Notes under the pieces: model-generated
What the model was told of the DNA's origin: nothing
Database searches by the model: none
What the model saw: only the letters and a program-made list of their open reading frames with translations
Translations under genes and position numbers: made by a program
Shown here: positions 33,797-44,090 of the stretch, in pieces
Layout: every line of letters begins with the position of its first letter
Position numbering within the stretch: the stretch's first letter is position 1
Assembly (NCBI GenBank): GCA_023362775.1
Contig: JALMGJ010000015.1
Span: 7,972,501 to 8,036,500, forward strand
DNA length: 64,000 nucleotides
Source: Charina bottae
Lineage: Eukaryota > Chordata > Lepidosauria > Squamata > Charinaidae
Direction of reading: 5' to 3'

Positions 33797-34566
33797 TGGT
33801 CTAGTGGTTAAGGCTCCAGGCTAGAAACCAGGAGACTGTGAGTTCTAGTCCCGCCTTAGGCATGAAAGCCGGCTGTGTGACCTTGGGCCAGTCCCTGTCT
33901 CTCAACCCTAGGAAGGAGCCAATGGCAAACCAGGAGACTGAGAGTTCTAGTCCCGCCTTAGGCGTGAAAGCCGGCTGGGTGACCTTGGGCCAGTCCTTGT
34001 CTCTCAACCCTAGGAAGGAGCCAATGGCAAACCAGGAGACTGTGAGTTCTAGTCCCGCCTTAGGCATGAAAGCCGGCTGGGTGACCTTGGGCCAGTCCCT
34101 GTCTCTCAACCCTAGGAAGGAGCCAATGGCAAACCAGGAGACTGAGAGTTCTAGTCCCATCTTAGGTGTGAAAGCCGGCTGGGTGACCTTGGGCCAGTCC
34201 CTGTCTCTCAACCCTAGGAAGGAGCCAATGGCAAACCAGGAGACTGAGAGTTCCAGTCCCGCCTTAGGCGTGAAAGCCGGCTGGGTGACCTTGGGCCAGT
34301 CCCTGTCTCTCAACCCTAGGAAGGAGCCAATGGCAAACCAGGAGACTGAGAGTTCTAGTCCTGTCTTAGGTGTGAAAGCCGGCTGGGTGACCTTGGGCCA
34401 GTTCCTGTCTCTCAACCCTAGGAAGGAGCCAATGGCAAACCAGGAGACTGAGAGTTCCAGTCCCGCCTTAGGCGTGAAAGCCGGCTGGGTGACCTTGGGC
34501 CAGTCACTCTCTCTCAGCCCAACTCACCTCACAGGGTTGTTGTTGTGGGGAAAATAGGAGGAGGAT
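33797..34566 (+). mobile_element. SINE with seven-unit 102-bp tandem array
   Basis: The head begins with the A box TGGTCTAGTGG (33797-33807). The B-box region GAGTTCTAGTCC or GAGTTCCAGTCC recurs every 102 bp (33840, 33942 and on to about 34451), giving seven copies. Units end in CCCTAGGAAGGAGCCAATGG and rejoin at CAAACCAGGAGACTG. The last unit instead continues CACTCTCTCTCAGCCCAACT into body A (GTTGTTGTTGTGGGGAAAAT), truncated near 34566. The body of the repeat unit therefore comes from the Bov-B-tail subtype and the 3' end from body A. Open frames of over 200 codons on both strands are a by-product of 102 being 34 codons. Confidence 0.9.
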
Positions 34567-35104
34567 TTTTTGCAGTCCAGATTTGGTAGCCCTATTAAAT
34601 TTCTACTGTGGTGTTTAGGAATAAGGTTGAAGAAGACAGTGCAGCACACCAGGGGAAGGCATTGCTTGTTATTCAGACAGAGATATTGAAGCTAATGGAA
34701 CTGAATTAACAGTGTTTTTTCCCCCAGTTATTTTCACTTTCTTTGTTTTGGACTCGGCCCTAGAAATTGAACACAGTCTTACCACATAGAATAATTTTTT
34801 TAAAAAAAGTTGCTTCAATACTGTTGAAAACAAGGTATTTATTTTTATATCTGCTGATTGTGTACAAGAAAAATGGAATGATTTTGACTTTGCTCTAAAG
34901 TTACTTCTCCTTTTTGATAGGAAGATGCTGCATTTATCTCTTTGCTGTCAGCCAAAAGAGAATAGCCAGTCTTAATTCTACTGCTCAAACAGAAATCAGG
35001 AGGTTCAGAGTCAGAGAATGGGCCCAAAATATGGGACATCTGAGAAGATGCCCCTGCCATGTCACTTAAGCCAACTGTCTCCTTCTGTGTTGTGGTTAGC
35101 TAAT
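34567..35104. other. unassigned sequence
   Basis: No gene or repeat recognised. Confidence 0.5.
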
Positions 35105-35161
35105 GAATATTTAATCTCTTCCTAGTGGTGGGGTTACCTAGTGGTGGGGTTAGTGGTGGGG

Positions 35162-35310
35162 TAACAGCGTTCCGCGCGTGTCATGCCGACCACATGACCG
35201 TGGAAGCGTCTTCGGACAACACTGGCTCTTCGGCTAACAAACGGAGATGAGCACCGGCCCCTAGAGTCGAACACGACTGCACAAATGTGCGGGGGGAACC
35301 TTTACCTTTT
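35162..35310 (+). mobile_element. 5'-truncated type B SINE with 11-bp TSD
   Basis: AACAGCGTTCCGCGCGTGTC through AGAGTCGAACACGACTGCAC to CCTTTACC matches the 3' half of the SINE at 12.1 kb. TAGTGGTGGGG is duplicated at 35151-35161 and 35311-35321. The left flank holds two more copies of the GTGGTGGGGTTA word, so the target was already a small tandem repeat. The tRNA head is missing. Confidence 0.75.
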
Positions 35311-35534
35311 TAGTGGTGGGGTTGGAATTGAAAAATTTAATTCAGTGGCTGTCCCAGCATCTGGCATCTTATTTTTCCAGAATAAATTGGACATTGGGAT
35401 TATTACAGAGAAAAAAGCCACTGAGAGTCTAATTGATTTTGCTAGGATAAAAATACAATCAATCAATCAATGAAAGTTTTGGAGAATGATTTGGGTGGAA
35501 AACTGATGAAAGAAATAACCATCACCACCACCAC

Positions 35535-35645
35535 CACAACAATTTATTAAACTTGCATGCTGCTCAACTCTCAATGACTTTGGGTGGCTCACAACAATAA
35601 AAGAAGACATTACAATAAAATCAGTAAAATCAATCAATCAATAAA
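35535..35645 (-). mobile_element. old CR1/L2 3' end (possible)
   Basis: AATTTATTAAACTTGCATGC, CTCAATGACTTTGGGTGGCT and CACAACAATAAAA resemble a diverged minus-strand family 3' end next to (CCA)n and (ATCA)n words. Confidence 0.35.
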
Positions 35646-35852
35646 GATCAAAATATGTATAAGACTACTTGGCAGTTTGATAGCATACAGCCTTCTAAAG
35701 GCAACATTGCTTTCAATTTAAGGATAGCTAATGGGTCATTTATCTGCATTGGCCTGAGGTGTTTATTGATTGATATCCTGCTTTTCTTCCAGGTTGGGCT
35801 GAGGGAGATAAAAATAACTTCCTTAGTTTCAAAGTTAAAGATAGACTCAAAT

Positions 35853-36098
35853 AGCTCAAATCCTTTGGCCACCTAATGCGAAGAGAGGACTCACTGGAAA
35901 AGACCCTGATGCTGGGAAAGACTGAAGGCAAAAGGAGAAGGGGACGGCAGAGGATGAGATGGTTGGATAGCATCACTGATGTGATGAACATGAATTTGAG
36001 TGAACTCCGAGAGACAGTGGAGGACAGGAAGGCCTGGCGTGCTATGGTCCATGAGGTCACGAAGAGTCGGACACGACTAAACGACTGAACAACAACAA
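35853..36098 (+). mobile_element. Bov-B (RTE) LINE 3' fragment 1
   Basis: The plus-strand frame reads FGHLMRREDSLEKTLMLGKT, RRRGRQRMRWLDSI and EVTKSRTRLND, the C-terminus of the Bov-B RT, followed by GACACGACTAAACGACTGAA and an (AAC)n tail. It matches the same region of the Bov-B at 59.6-60.5 kb almost base for base, so it is young. No catalytic residues are present. Confidence 0.9.
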
Positions 36099-36168
36099 AT
36101 GCCTACAATTAGCCCCCTCCCTTCCCTTACAGACTGGGCATAGATAATGTTCTAATAGTGGAAGAAAC

Positions 36169-36477
36169 TCAATCCTAAAGGAAATCAACGCAGACTGCTC
36201 ATTGGAAGAACAGATACTGAAGCTGAAGCTCAAATACTTTGGCCACCTAATGCGAAGAGAGGCCTCACTGGAAAAGACCCTGATGCTGGGAAAGACTGAA
36301 GGCAAAAGGAGAAGGGGACGGCAGAGGATGAGATGGTTAGATAGCATCACCGATGTAATGAACATGAATTTGAGTAAACTCCGAGAGACAGTGGAGGACA
36401 GGAAGGCCTGGCGTGCTATGGTCCATGGGGTCACGAAGAGTCAGACATGACTAAATGACTGAACAACAACAACAAAA
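36169..36477 (+). mobile_element. Bov-B (RTE) LINE 3' fragment 2
   Basis: It starts slightly further upstream than fragment 1 (CTCAATCCTAAAGGAAATCA) and ends in ACTAAATGACTGAACAACAA with an (AAC)n tail and AAAAAG. The coding end HLMRREASLEKTLMLG to HGVTKSQT is intact but for the loss of the last residues. Fragments 1 and 2 lie in the same orientation, 70 bp apart. Confidence 0.9.
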
Positions 36478-38180
36478 AGTTTGATCTTCCCAGTCTTAGT
36501 TCAATGGTGTAATGGCTATATTAACCTGGCTCTCACTGGAATTAATTCATCTTTCCACAACCTGGGTCCCTTCTGGGAAATCTGAGAGGGGTAGTTCCCA
36601 TTTATGTCAATGCTACACATGTTTGCACATAATCCATTCTAACAATGCCTTTAAAAAACCCAACTGCCTAACGACTTGCATTTTAATATTTAGATTACTA
36701 GTTTGAAAAGAGTTTTTTCTTAATAAATCATCTCATATTTGTAAACTTGTATTTAAATATTTGTAAACTTGTATTTAAATATACATTCTAAAGTTTTGTT
36801 AGATCTAGTTTCTAAGCAGAGATCATCCAAGCCATTGCTGGCAGATAACTAAGTTCTGATCAAGAGTTGTGTTATTGGATCAGAATCTGGGTTTATGTAA
36901 TTTCATATTAGAATGCAAAAATATCTAGTTCCTTAAGCATCTCTGCACTGGACTCTCAAATAATTTCATCAGACCATGATCGCAGGCCTCCTGCAGACAA
37001 AATGAGCTCAGAATATAAATTTGAAAGATAAGCTCAATATGATCATATTTTATCCCTGTGGTTGATGGAGGGAGGACTATGAGATGATTAACTCAGCCAT
37101 TATGGTTTGGGGAAGTTAACCCTATCTAAAGTTATAGGCTCCATTTAAAGCCAAAATGCATAGTTTAGTATTCACAAAGATGCCTCCAAAACAGGTTCAC
37201 AGGGCCATCTACCACCAAATAACTAGCCCCATATTTCTGCTTAATTTTAGGTTCCTAAAGTCTGGTTGAGTGCATTTCTGTAAACTTCATTCTTAAACCC
37301 ATTTCATTTCTACATTATGTGCAATATCTCTTTTTCACAGATACACATTTTTGTACAAATGTAAGTCTAAAATACCCCTGCATGAAGGCATTGTCATATG
37401 CCATTTCAAACTGAGAACTGTCTTGCAAAAATCACTTTGTTCCAATCAACACATTAGACCAGGAAATACAGATCAAATTGGTACCTTAAAAACATGAATA
37501 AAATCTGAAAGCATCCTTACTGGATGGATGAATATGAAAAGGTACTAATCAGGAGAGGAACTACTGTGATACCATTTTCAGTCTTTGGTTTATTCAGCTC
37601 AATTTCAAAATGAAGACACTACATCATTAGAAGATATAAACATGAATTACAATCATAGTATTTCTTTATGGGTGAAAAGATTGAACTGCCATTTTCTGGT
37701 ATGCACAGTTGTGATTTTTGATGATCCCTATACCCAATTTCTTATTTTCCCAGATTGCTTTGAACACTGAATTTGCAGGAAATGTTTCAGCAAAAGGAAG
37801 ACATGTACTGGATACTATTTCCTCCAAACTCTTGTTTTACACTCTAGAGTAGAAGTATGGAAGAAAGGGGTCTGCCACGGCTGTGACATGACTGTGAATA
37901 TAGAAAGCAATCTGGAATTCTCAAAATAGACCAGTTAGAAGGTCTCCAGAACTTCATGAGAACCTGAATCTGGGACCTTCTGACCTTCTTGTCAGCCACT
38001 GAGCTGGACAAGCTAAGTCATGGACCACTGGAGATACCACTAATCCATATTCCTAATATGCAGTCCACAACCTCTGCCTTCATTCCAATTGGTAATGTAT
38101 GTCAGCCTCTTTGGCACTAGAGTGATACTGAGACAACATTTCTAACTCGAATGATTTCCAAACGAAAATGTTGGCGATTA
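36478..38180. other. unassigned sequence
   Basis: No gene seen. A 22-bp unit (ATTTGTAAACTTGTATTTAA plus AT) is tandemly duplicated at about 36736-36783. Confidence 0.5.
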
Positions 38181-38188
38181 ATCTAGCC

Positions 38189-38440
38189 CAGAGCTTTCCA
38201 AACTGTGTGTCGGGACACGTTAGTGTGTCGGCTGCAGTGTCTGGGTGTGTTGCGGCTGCTGCTGCCTCCAAGTCCTGCCAGGATTCCACGCAGGTCCTAG
38301 TGCCTGCCTTGTGCCTTGCTGCCTCCAAACCTGCTGTGATTCCATGCAGGTCCTAGTGCCTGCCCTGCTGTAAGAGTGTGTCGCAAAATGGTGCATGTCT
38401 AAAAAGTGTGTCACCAACATGAAAAGTTTGGAAAGCTCTG
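38189..38440. mobile_element. hAT-type MITE, 252 bp, with 8-bp TSD (family H1)
   Basis: The left end CAGAGCTTTCCAAACTGTG and the reverse complement of the right end, CAGAGCTTTCCAAACTTTT, form the inverted repeats. A perfect 8-bp TSD ATCTAGCC lies at 38181-38188 and 38441-38448. Subterminal GTGTGTCG/GTGTGTCACC words are repeated. The interior has two CTGCC-rich direct repeats (TGATTCCATGCAGGTCCTAG type). No transposase. Relatives are at 40.7 and 43.1 kb. Confidence 0.9.
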
Positions 38441-38448
38441 ATCTAGCC

Positions 38449-40704
38449 CATCTCCCACAATGTGCTGGGATAGGTGTTGATATTGAACATCCATTGTATT
38501 ATACTGCATAACTTAATATATGCCTAACAGTCCATCCAGGTGCTTCCCAGTCTTACATTCCTAGGCAGCATTTCAGTGCCAAATAATATTAGAACAATGG
38601 GAAGATCTGCATTCAAGTCACTGGGAGTCTTCAGGTTAGCTGTATTTCTCTACTTAACCTACTTCTCAGGGCTATTCGAAGACTCAGAAAATGGGGAAAA
38701 TTGCATCTCATCCTATCCTTTAAGAATATGCACATCACAGATGTGAGCAATAACTATACCACTTCTTTGATTTGCAAATAGAAAGGGAAACAGCTTTGAT
38801 AATAAGAAGGCTTTGCTTGACTCTGTTAACAGGTGCTGCCAAGACAGAAGCTTCATTTGCAACTTGTAAATGTAAAGCCTTGCGTGATGTTTACTAGTTG
38901 CAATTTTCTTTCAAGGCCAAAGTGGATGCCTCGCTTTGATCACTGAGCATAACAAGCAGGGGCAAGTCACAAATTGTTGTTAGTAACTGTTTTGTCCCAC
39001 GTTGCTTCACTCAGTTTTGTTACTCAGCCTCTGGCTTTACTGAAGGATAATTCCTTTCATTTGGCAAATTTACCTTGGAACCTACCTGCCAGGGAGGAGC
39101 TGATAGTGGTCCCATGGCGATAAAACTTATGGCCAATGCCTGTGTCCCTTTATTTTTTCAAATCTTCTCTACTCTGGAATGAAGCTGTTTATTTAAACGA
39201 TGCTTTACTATTTTGAGAGCTCTCTCTTCTGTCTCTTCTCTTGGCTCAGTGTAGTAATTGGAAGCCAGACAGTGATGAATACATGCCACAGTGCCAATTC
39301 CCATTTTATGAACATCCAATTGCTAATTTATATTTTGCACTTTGTTGAGTCAGCATCAATCTCAATCAGTCATGCTCCAAGATTATGTTTGCAATATACA
39401 AGATGGCCTGAGCATACTATATTTACAGGTCCAACCCCTTCAATGGTAGAAGTGGGCAACTTGCACCAGAAATGTAGTGGAAGCAAAAGACTAATGTCCA
39501 TGTCTTTAAGAAACCTGGTCTTTCTACGCAGTGAAACATGTGACCAATTTCAGGCAATCCCGTAACCCAGAGGAATGTTCCATTGTATCAGAATTGTGCA
39601 AGCAAGGCTTTTAAAACTGTTGACCCACATACATGGGTGTATGTGGGGGAAGACTGTCTCATATTGGCTCTGCTTAGGCAGAAAATGCCTCAGGCTGACT
39701 TTATCAGAAGCTGCTATCTAACCACCTCTTGAGGTGAGTCACTGTACTACTGTAATCTGTTCCTCAATGAAAAACTTTGGACTGACTCTGCAAACCTGGT
39801 CATTGGCTCCTCCTTGATGGGAAGGAGCATCAGAAGAGGAATCTCAAAGGAACTTGATGTAACCTCAAGCTCTTCTTCCATTGGAAGAGCAAAGGATGAG
39901 CAAGTCAAAGAAAACATGTTCCCTTTGTGATTATAAGAAAATCTGATGATATCTGCTCTCTCTTGTTCTCTTTCCCTCTTTTTCACCTTTCCATCATCTA
40001 TGAAATCCACAATGCACATGCCTGCTCGCCCACTGTGCAAAACAGACAAAGGTGTGAGGGTAGTGTGGAGGACTTGGCTCCACTGAGGTGATAAAACTGG
40101 TAATATTTGACCCAAGCACGTTGATCTGTGATGGGCCACTCAGGTAGAACACTTGAGCTATAGTCATAACATGGGTGTTTCCAAGAGCACCCTTTTTGTA
40201 AATAAACTCTTGTCTATAGGCCAGGACTTCCCATAAACCTCCATCTCCTTCCTTCTTCTGTATACTGAAGAATATCTCTGACAGATATACCATGCATATT
40301 CATAACGCTTCTTCATGCATTGTAAATTGTAATTTGTTACTCATATTTGGAAGCAACTGACAGCAGTGAACTTTTTATTGTCCACCATTTTATTCTCCCA
40401 CTCTGCTGTCCCCAGAATATTATGAGGATAAAACTGGGAGTTCATTTTCCCCATGTTCCCCCATATGCAGACAGTGTTCCCAAATGATGCAGTGTTGGCT
40501 ATCAGAAGGCAGTCAGCCAGATGATCTCCATGATAGGAGGAAGATAAGAAGAGAGAAGGTAAACCTATCATTGATTAGAAGAAATGAAGATATTTTTTCC
40601 TTCCCCCCAATATTGTCTGCATTTGCTCATCATTCTCAGTTCCAGTCTGAATCAAAACTGCGGGGGACCTCTACCATCCCAAGATAGCTGTACTCTAAAT
40701 TAGC
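38449..40704. other. unassigned sequence
   Basis: No supported gene or repeat. A perfect 10-bp stem with a 4-base loop (CCCACATACA / TGTATGTGGG) lies at 39624-39647. Confidence 0.5.
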
Positions 40705-40712
40705 TTCTAAAG

Positions 40713-40982
40713 CAGGGCTTTCCAAAGTTTTCCCATGGTGACACACCAACCGCCGTTGGTGTGTCGACGCGGGAAAACCCGGAAGTGCCGCCGTTGCAGC
40801 AGCGCGCAAAAACCCGGAAGCGCTGCTGCTGCTTTCGGTTTTTGCGCGCCGCCGTTGGTGTGTCGCCGCGGGAAACCCTGGAAGCGCTGATGATGATCAG
40901 CACTTCCGGGTTGTGTGGCGACGCACCAGACTGTGTGTGGCGACACACTTTTGTGTCGTGACACACAGTTTGGAAAGCTCTG
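40713..40982. mobile_element. hAT-type MITE, 270 bp, with 8-bp TSD (family H1)
   Basis: The ends CAGGGCTTTCCAAAGTTTT and (reverse complement of right) CAGAGCTTTCCAAACTGTG match the family. A perfect TSD TTCTAAAG lies at 40705-40712 and 40983-40990. The CpG-rich interior is internally self-complementary (CGCGCAAAAACCCGGAAGCG pairs with CGCTG...GGTTTTTGCGCG) and contains several GTTGGTGTGTCG words. It should fold into a strong hairpin. Non-coding. Confidence 0.9.
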
Positions 40983-40990
40983 TTCTAAAG

Positions 40991-41890
40991 GATTCCAAAA
41001 CAATACTTTCTGTAAGGAAGAACACTTGTCCACACATAGAGTATGTTTAAATGAAAATGCTGTAAAAGTGGACAGGAGATTTAAAAAAAAATGTTCAGAG
41101 AGCCATGCTAAAAGGGCTTTGCTAAAAATCAATCCCTGAGGATCAGTCTTGTAGAGAAAAGGTTACAGTGAAAGTAATTGAGAATATTAACTAATAATTG
41201 GTAAATGTGGCATTAATCAGCCACCTTTAATTGCTTTTTATCTCAAGCTGTCTTATCAAAGTCCATAAAGGGAAAGCCATTGAAAAAATGAACCTGAAAA
41301 GGGGGAAAAAAAGCTTTTGTGAAATGGAGCCAAAGTTAGTATTTGTCCATTTGTTCAGAGCTGAGGGTTGGATTAGGAGGAGGAATGCAAGGATTTAGTT
41401 CCTCAGTGAGCACAGGAATGTTCTTAGTGGCTTCCATCATTTAGCAAGCAGGGAACACCTTTACATGGAGACTGGCTTCATGTATTGTACTAAACCACGG
41501 TTTGTTTAATCATGGTTTGTTGAATAAACTACAAATGGCTGAATTCACAGAACATGCCAAACCACATCCACTGGAATATAAATCACATAGGTTGACTTAC
41601 TGCATAAAGCCGGAAACCAAATAATGGTAATGGGAATGTTATCATTATGCAAGAGTTTGGAGGAACCCCTGGAAATTCTTCTTGAGAACAGCTGTACAAG
41701 AATAGGAAGGCTAAGGTGCAGGGAAGCCTGAGGTATTTGGAGATTTGGACATGGGGGCAAGGCTTTGGGAAGGCCCAGAGGAGAATCTGTGAGCAAAATC
41801 TCTCACTGATGGCAATGATGGCATCTAAGGAAGAAAATGGATAGAAGCTGAATGGTGTAGAAGTACTACAGAAGAAAGATAGAATACTGT
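40991..41890. other. unassigned; possible old repeat at 41.49 kb
   Basis: ACTAAACCACGGTTTGTTTA and GGTTTGTTGAATAAAC at 41490-41530 look like an old dispersed palindromic repeat. Otherwise nothing. Confidence 0.4.
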
Positions 41891-41895
41891 ATATA

Positions 41896-42237
41896 CAGGT
41901 AGATCTCGCTCAACAACCACAATTGGGACCTGCATTTTGGTTGCTAAGTGAAGCGGTCATTAAGTGAATCTGACCTGATTTTAGGACCTTTTTTGCGGTG
42001 GCCTTTAAGTGAATCATGTGGTTCCCCATTGATTTTGCTTGCCAGAAGCCAGCCGGGAACGTTGAAAATGGCAATCACGTGACCAAAGTGTGCTGTGATG
42101 GTCATAAATGCGAACCGATTGCCAAGTGCCCAATTGTGATCATGTGCTGGGGGGACACCGTGATGGTCGTAAGTGTGAGGACCGGTCATAAGTCCAAACT
42201 GTCACTAAATGAATGGTTGTTAAGTGAGGATTACCTG
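41896..42237. mobile_element. Tigger/pogo-like MITE, 342 bp, TA target
   Basis: The left end CAGGTAGATCTCGCTCAACA and the reverse complement of the right end, CAGGTAATCCTCACTTAACA, form inverted repeats next to TA dinucleotides (41894-41895, 42238-42239). Subterminal GTTGCTAAGTGA and TTAAGTGAATC words repeat. The CAGG...TTAACGACC-type ends match Tigger-like Tc1/mariner elements. A second member is at 63.0 kb. No transposase frame is present. Confidence 0.7.
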
Positions 42238-42239
42238 TA

Positions 42240-43005
42240 TAAGTAAAATGGCAGCATTGAAATAATACTGAAATAAGAGCTTGAGTGCTAGAGATGGGAG
42301 CAAATAGGAAAAAGGAGGAAGATGCAACCCAGTGCTAAAGGATGTCTTGAAAGACTCAGTTCCAATGACAAATGCCATGGCCACGTACTCAGGTTGTTGG
42401 ATTTTGTGGCCAACCACGCAGCCAAAATTTCCTTATAAGGAAACTCTGATGAACCAGAAGACAGGTCTGGGAAGCAAAGTGGGAGAATAGCCAGGAAGCA
42501 GACTTCAGCTAAACACGTGGAGAAACTTTTAAGACCTGTTGACAGAGGAAGGGCCTGCCCATTTAAGCAGAGCTACCTATCAGCAATGTTGTATTTGCAC
42601 GTTTCCTGCAATGCACAATTGGAGACCTCCAGTGCATACAGTATGTGACATCAGAAAGTTTTGGGTGAAATCCCTTGGAGGTTTCCCAAAGTTAACTGAA
42701 CTATTACTCCCCATGTCACAGAATGAGAAAATGGTTAAAGACATGATTGGACAGGAAGAGGAAGGATGGCAGCAACATCCAGAGAAATCTGCTCAGCTGG
42801 ATCGTTCCATGCGCTAGGACTGTTATCACCAAATGCCCTGTAGGACATATTGAAATGCCCTGTAGGAAATATGTCTTCCTTTATTTTAGAATTCTATTTT
42901 TGCATTTTTAATTATAATTATTTATATTGACTGTAAACTACTTTCAGAGGATTTTCATCCTGAAAGTTGTAAATTCCACACACACACAATGTAATATTAG
43001 TGTTT
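42240..43005. other. unassigned, with possible old LINE 3' end
   Basis: AATGCCCTGTAGGA is tandemly duplicated at about 42831-42870. ATTGACTGTAAACTACTTTC at 42928-42947 resembles an eroded LINE 3' end. No gene. Confidence 0.4.
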
Positions 43006-43007
43006 GT

Positions 43008-43046
43008 GTGCTCTTGAGTCAGTCTTGACTCCCGGTGACTACGTAT
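43008..43046 (-). mobile_element. SINE 3' tail, split from its head by the LTR element
   Basis: TTGAGTCAGTCTTGACTCCC and GGTGACTACGTAT form the 3' end of a Bov-B-tail SINE whose remainder resumes at 46094. The two halves join across the 5-bp TSD of the inserted LTR element. Confidence 0.65.
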
Positions 43047-43069
43047 TGTAAGGTGCTCCATCTGATGTC
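43047..43069 (-). mobile_element. 3' LTR remnant, 23 bp
   Basis: TGTAAGGTGCTCCATCTGAT plus GTC matches the corresponding end of the 5' LTR (45720-45742) at 22 of 23 positions. It is the only trace of the 3' LTR and sets the insertion boundary. Confidence 0.8.
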
Positions 43070-43261
43070 CTGCGGCCCCCTGTGCCACTGCCGTGCGTGC
43101 GCGCGCCGCTGCACACACCCCCGCGCCGCTGCCGCGCATGCATGTGCTGCCGCACGCCCTCTTGTGTTGCCCCCGCGCGCGCCCCCGCGCCGCCGCCGTG
43201 CCGCCGCCGCAGCCACACCGCCGCTGGCGTGTCGCCAGCGGCGGCACTTTGGAAAGCCCTG
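43070..43261. mobile_element. truncated hAT MITE (family H1) inside pol
   Basis: The right end CACTTTGGAAAGCCCTG is the family H1 terminus. The expected left terminus is missing, and the sequence runs directly into the LTR remnant. The interior is extremely CpG-rich with GCCGCCGC and GCGTGTCGCCAGC words. The bases after the element, CTTTAGAC (43262-43269), would be one TSD copy; the other was deleted. The insertion interrupted RT, and a later deletion removed both its left half and the rest of pol. Confidence 0.75.
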
Positions 43262-43525
43262 CTTTAGACAGTTGGGCTAACATGTCTTTCAACAATGGGA
43301 GGGGTACTGGTTGGTAATCGAAATTGCATTGAGCCCCCTGTAGTCCATGCAAAGTCGGAGGGACCTGAATAAGACTGGGACTGCTAGGGGGGAATTGGCT
43401 GGTTCGATAAATCCACGCGCCAAATTCTTATTGATGAATTTGCGAAGCTCCTGTAGTTCTTTTTGTGTCATGGCATACATCTTGGGCTTGGGAAAAGGTG
43501 CCCCTGGGATGAGATCTTTAGTTGC
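43262..43525 (-). pseudogene. LTR-retrotransposon RT, N-terminal remnant
   Basis: Minus-strand words KELQELRKFINKNLARGFIE, SPLAVPVLF and LRLCMDYRGLNAI are the conserved start of Ty3/gypsy RT. After a frameshift near 43310 it reads LPLLKDMLAQLSKA before the hAT insertion. A few residues between VLF and LRLC (normally a KKKDG-like loop) are missing. The YxDD catalytic block lies beyond the break and is lost. Confidence 0.85.
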
Positions 43526-44090
43526 GTCCGACTGTCTGGGGTGGGGGGGGTGCTTGTTCGCATTCCTGTTTGCCGAACACCTCCACCACGGGGAGGGATT
43601 TCTCCGGGATTGTGTCCACAATAGTGCCACCCCCTTGTTCCTGATCCTCATCCCAAAGTTCCGTCCTAGCTGCCCCCACTTCTAAGCAACCCAGAGTTCT
43701 CTCCTTGTCCATCCCTAAATAAGTCCCATCAATGAATTCAATTTCCCCAGAAGCCCAATCCACCCTGGGGTTTCTTGTTCTCAGCCATTTCAGTCCTAAT
43801 ACAATAGGTCGTGTTGCAATGGGAGCCACAATAAACCTCAATGTCTCTACATGAGTCCCAGGAGTCATTTGGATTTCTTCTGTGAAATGCTCCACTGGCC
43901 CCCCTTTCATTTCTGAACCGTCCAATTGGCAAAATGTGATGGGCGTATTTAATTTAAAAAGTTTTAGTCCCATCTTGTCAGCCACGTTCGGGTGCATTAA
44001 GCATCTTGAGCAACCAAAGTCTAACATTGCCACCCCCGGATATTTCTTTCTCCCAACCAAAGTTTTTAATTGTACCTTTAGATGCATTGT
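43526..44090 (-). pseudogene. LTR-retrotransposon aspartic protease region
   Basis: MLDFGCSRCLMHPNVA near the N-terminus (about 44033-43990) is the protease active-site loop, with Asp kept but Phe where Ser or Thr is usual. FIVAPIATRPIVLGLKWLR is the flap and hydrophobic core, and NPRVDWASGEIEF is the usual protease-RT linker. It would mature Gag-Pol. The DFG substitution by a single base (TCT to TTT) probably destroys activity. Confidence 0.85.

Noticed and set aside
33801..34557. Open frames of 204 and 239 codons on opposite strands with 34-residue repeats
   Set aside because: They are produced by the 102-bp SINE array (102 is 34 codons); the same artefact occurs at 28.7 and 51.9 kb.
39200..39565. 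121-codon plus-strand frame as a host gene
   Set aside because: No known domain, no promoter or splice context, and length not unusual for AT-rich DNA of this size.
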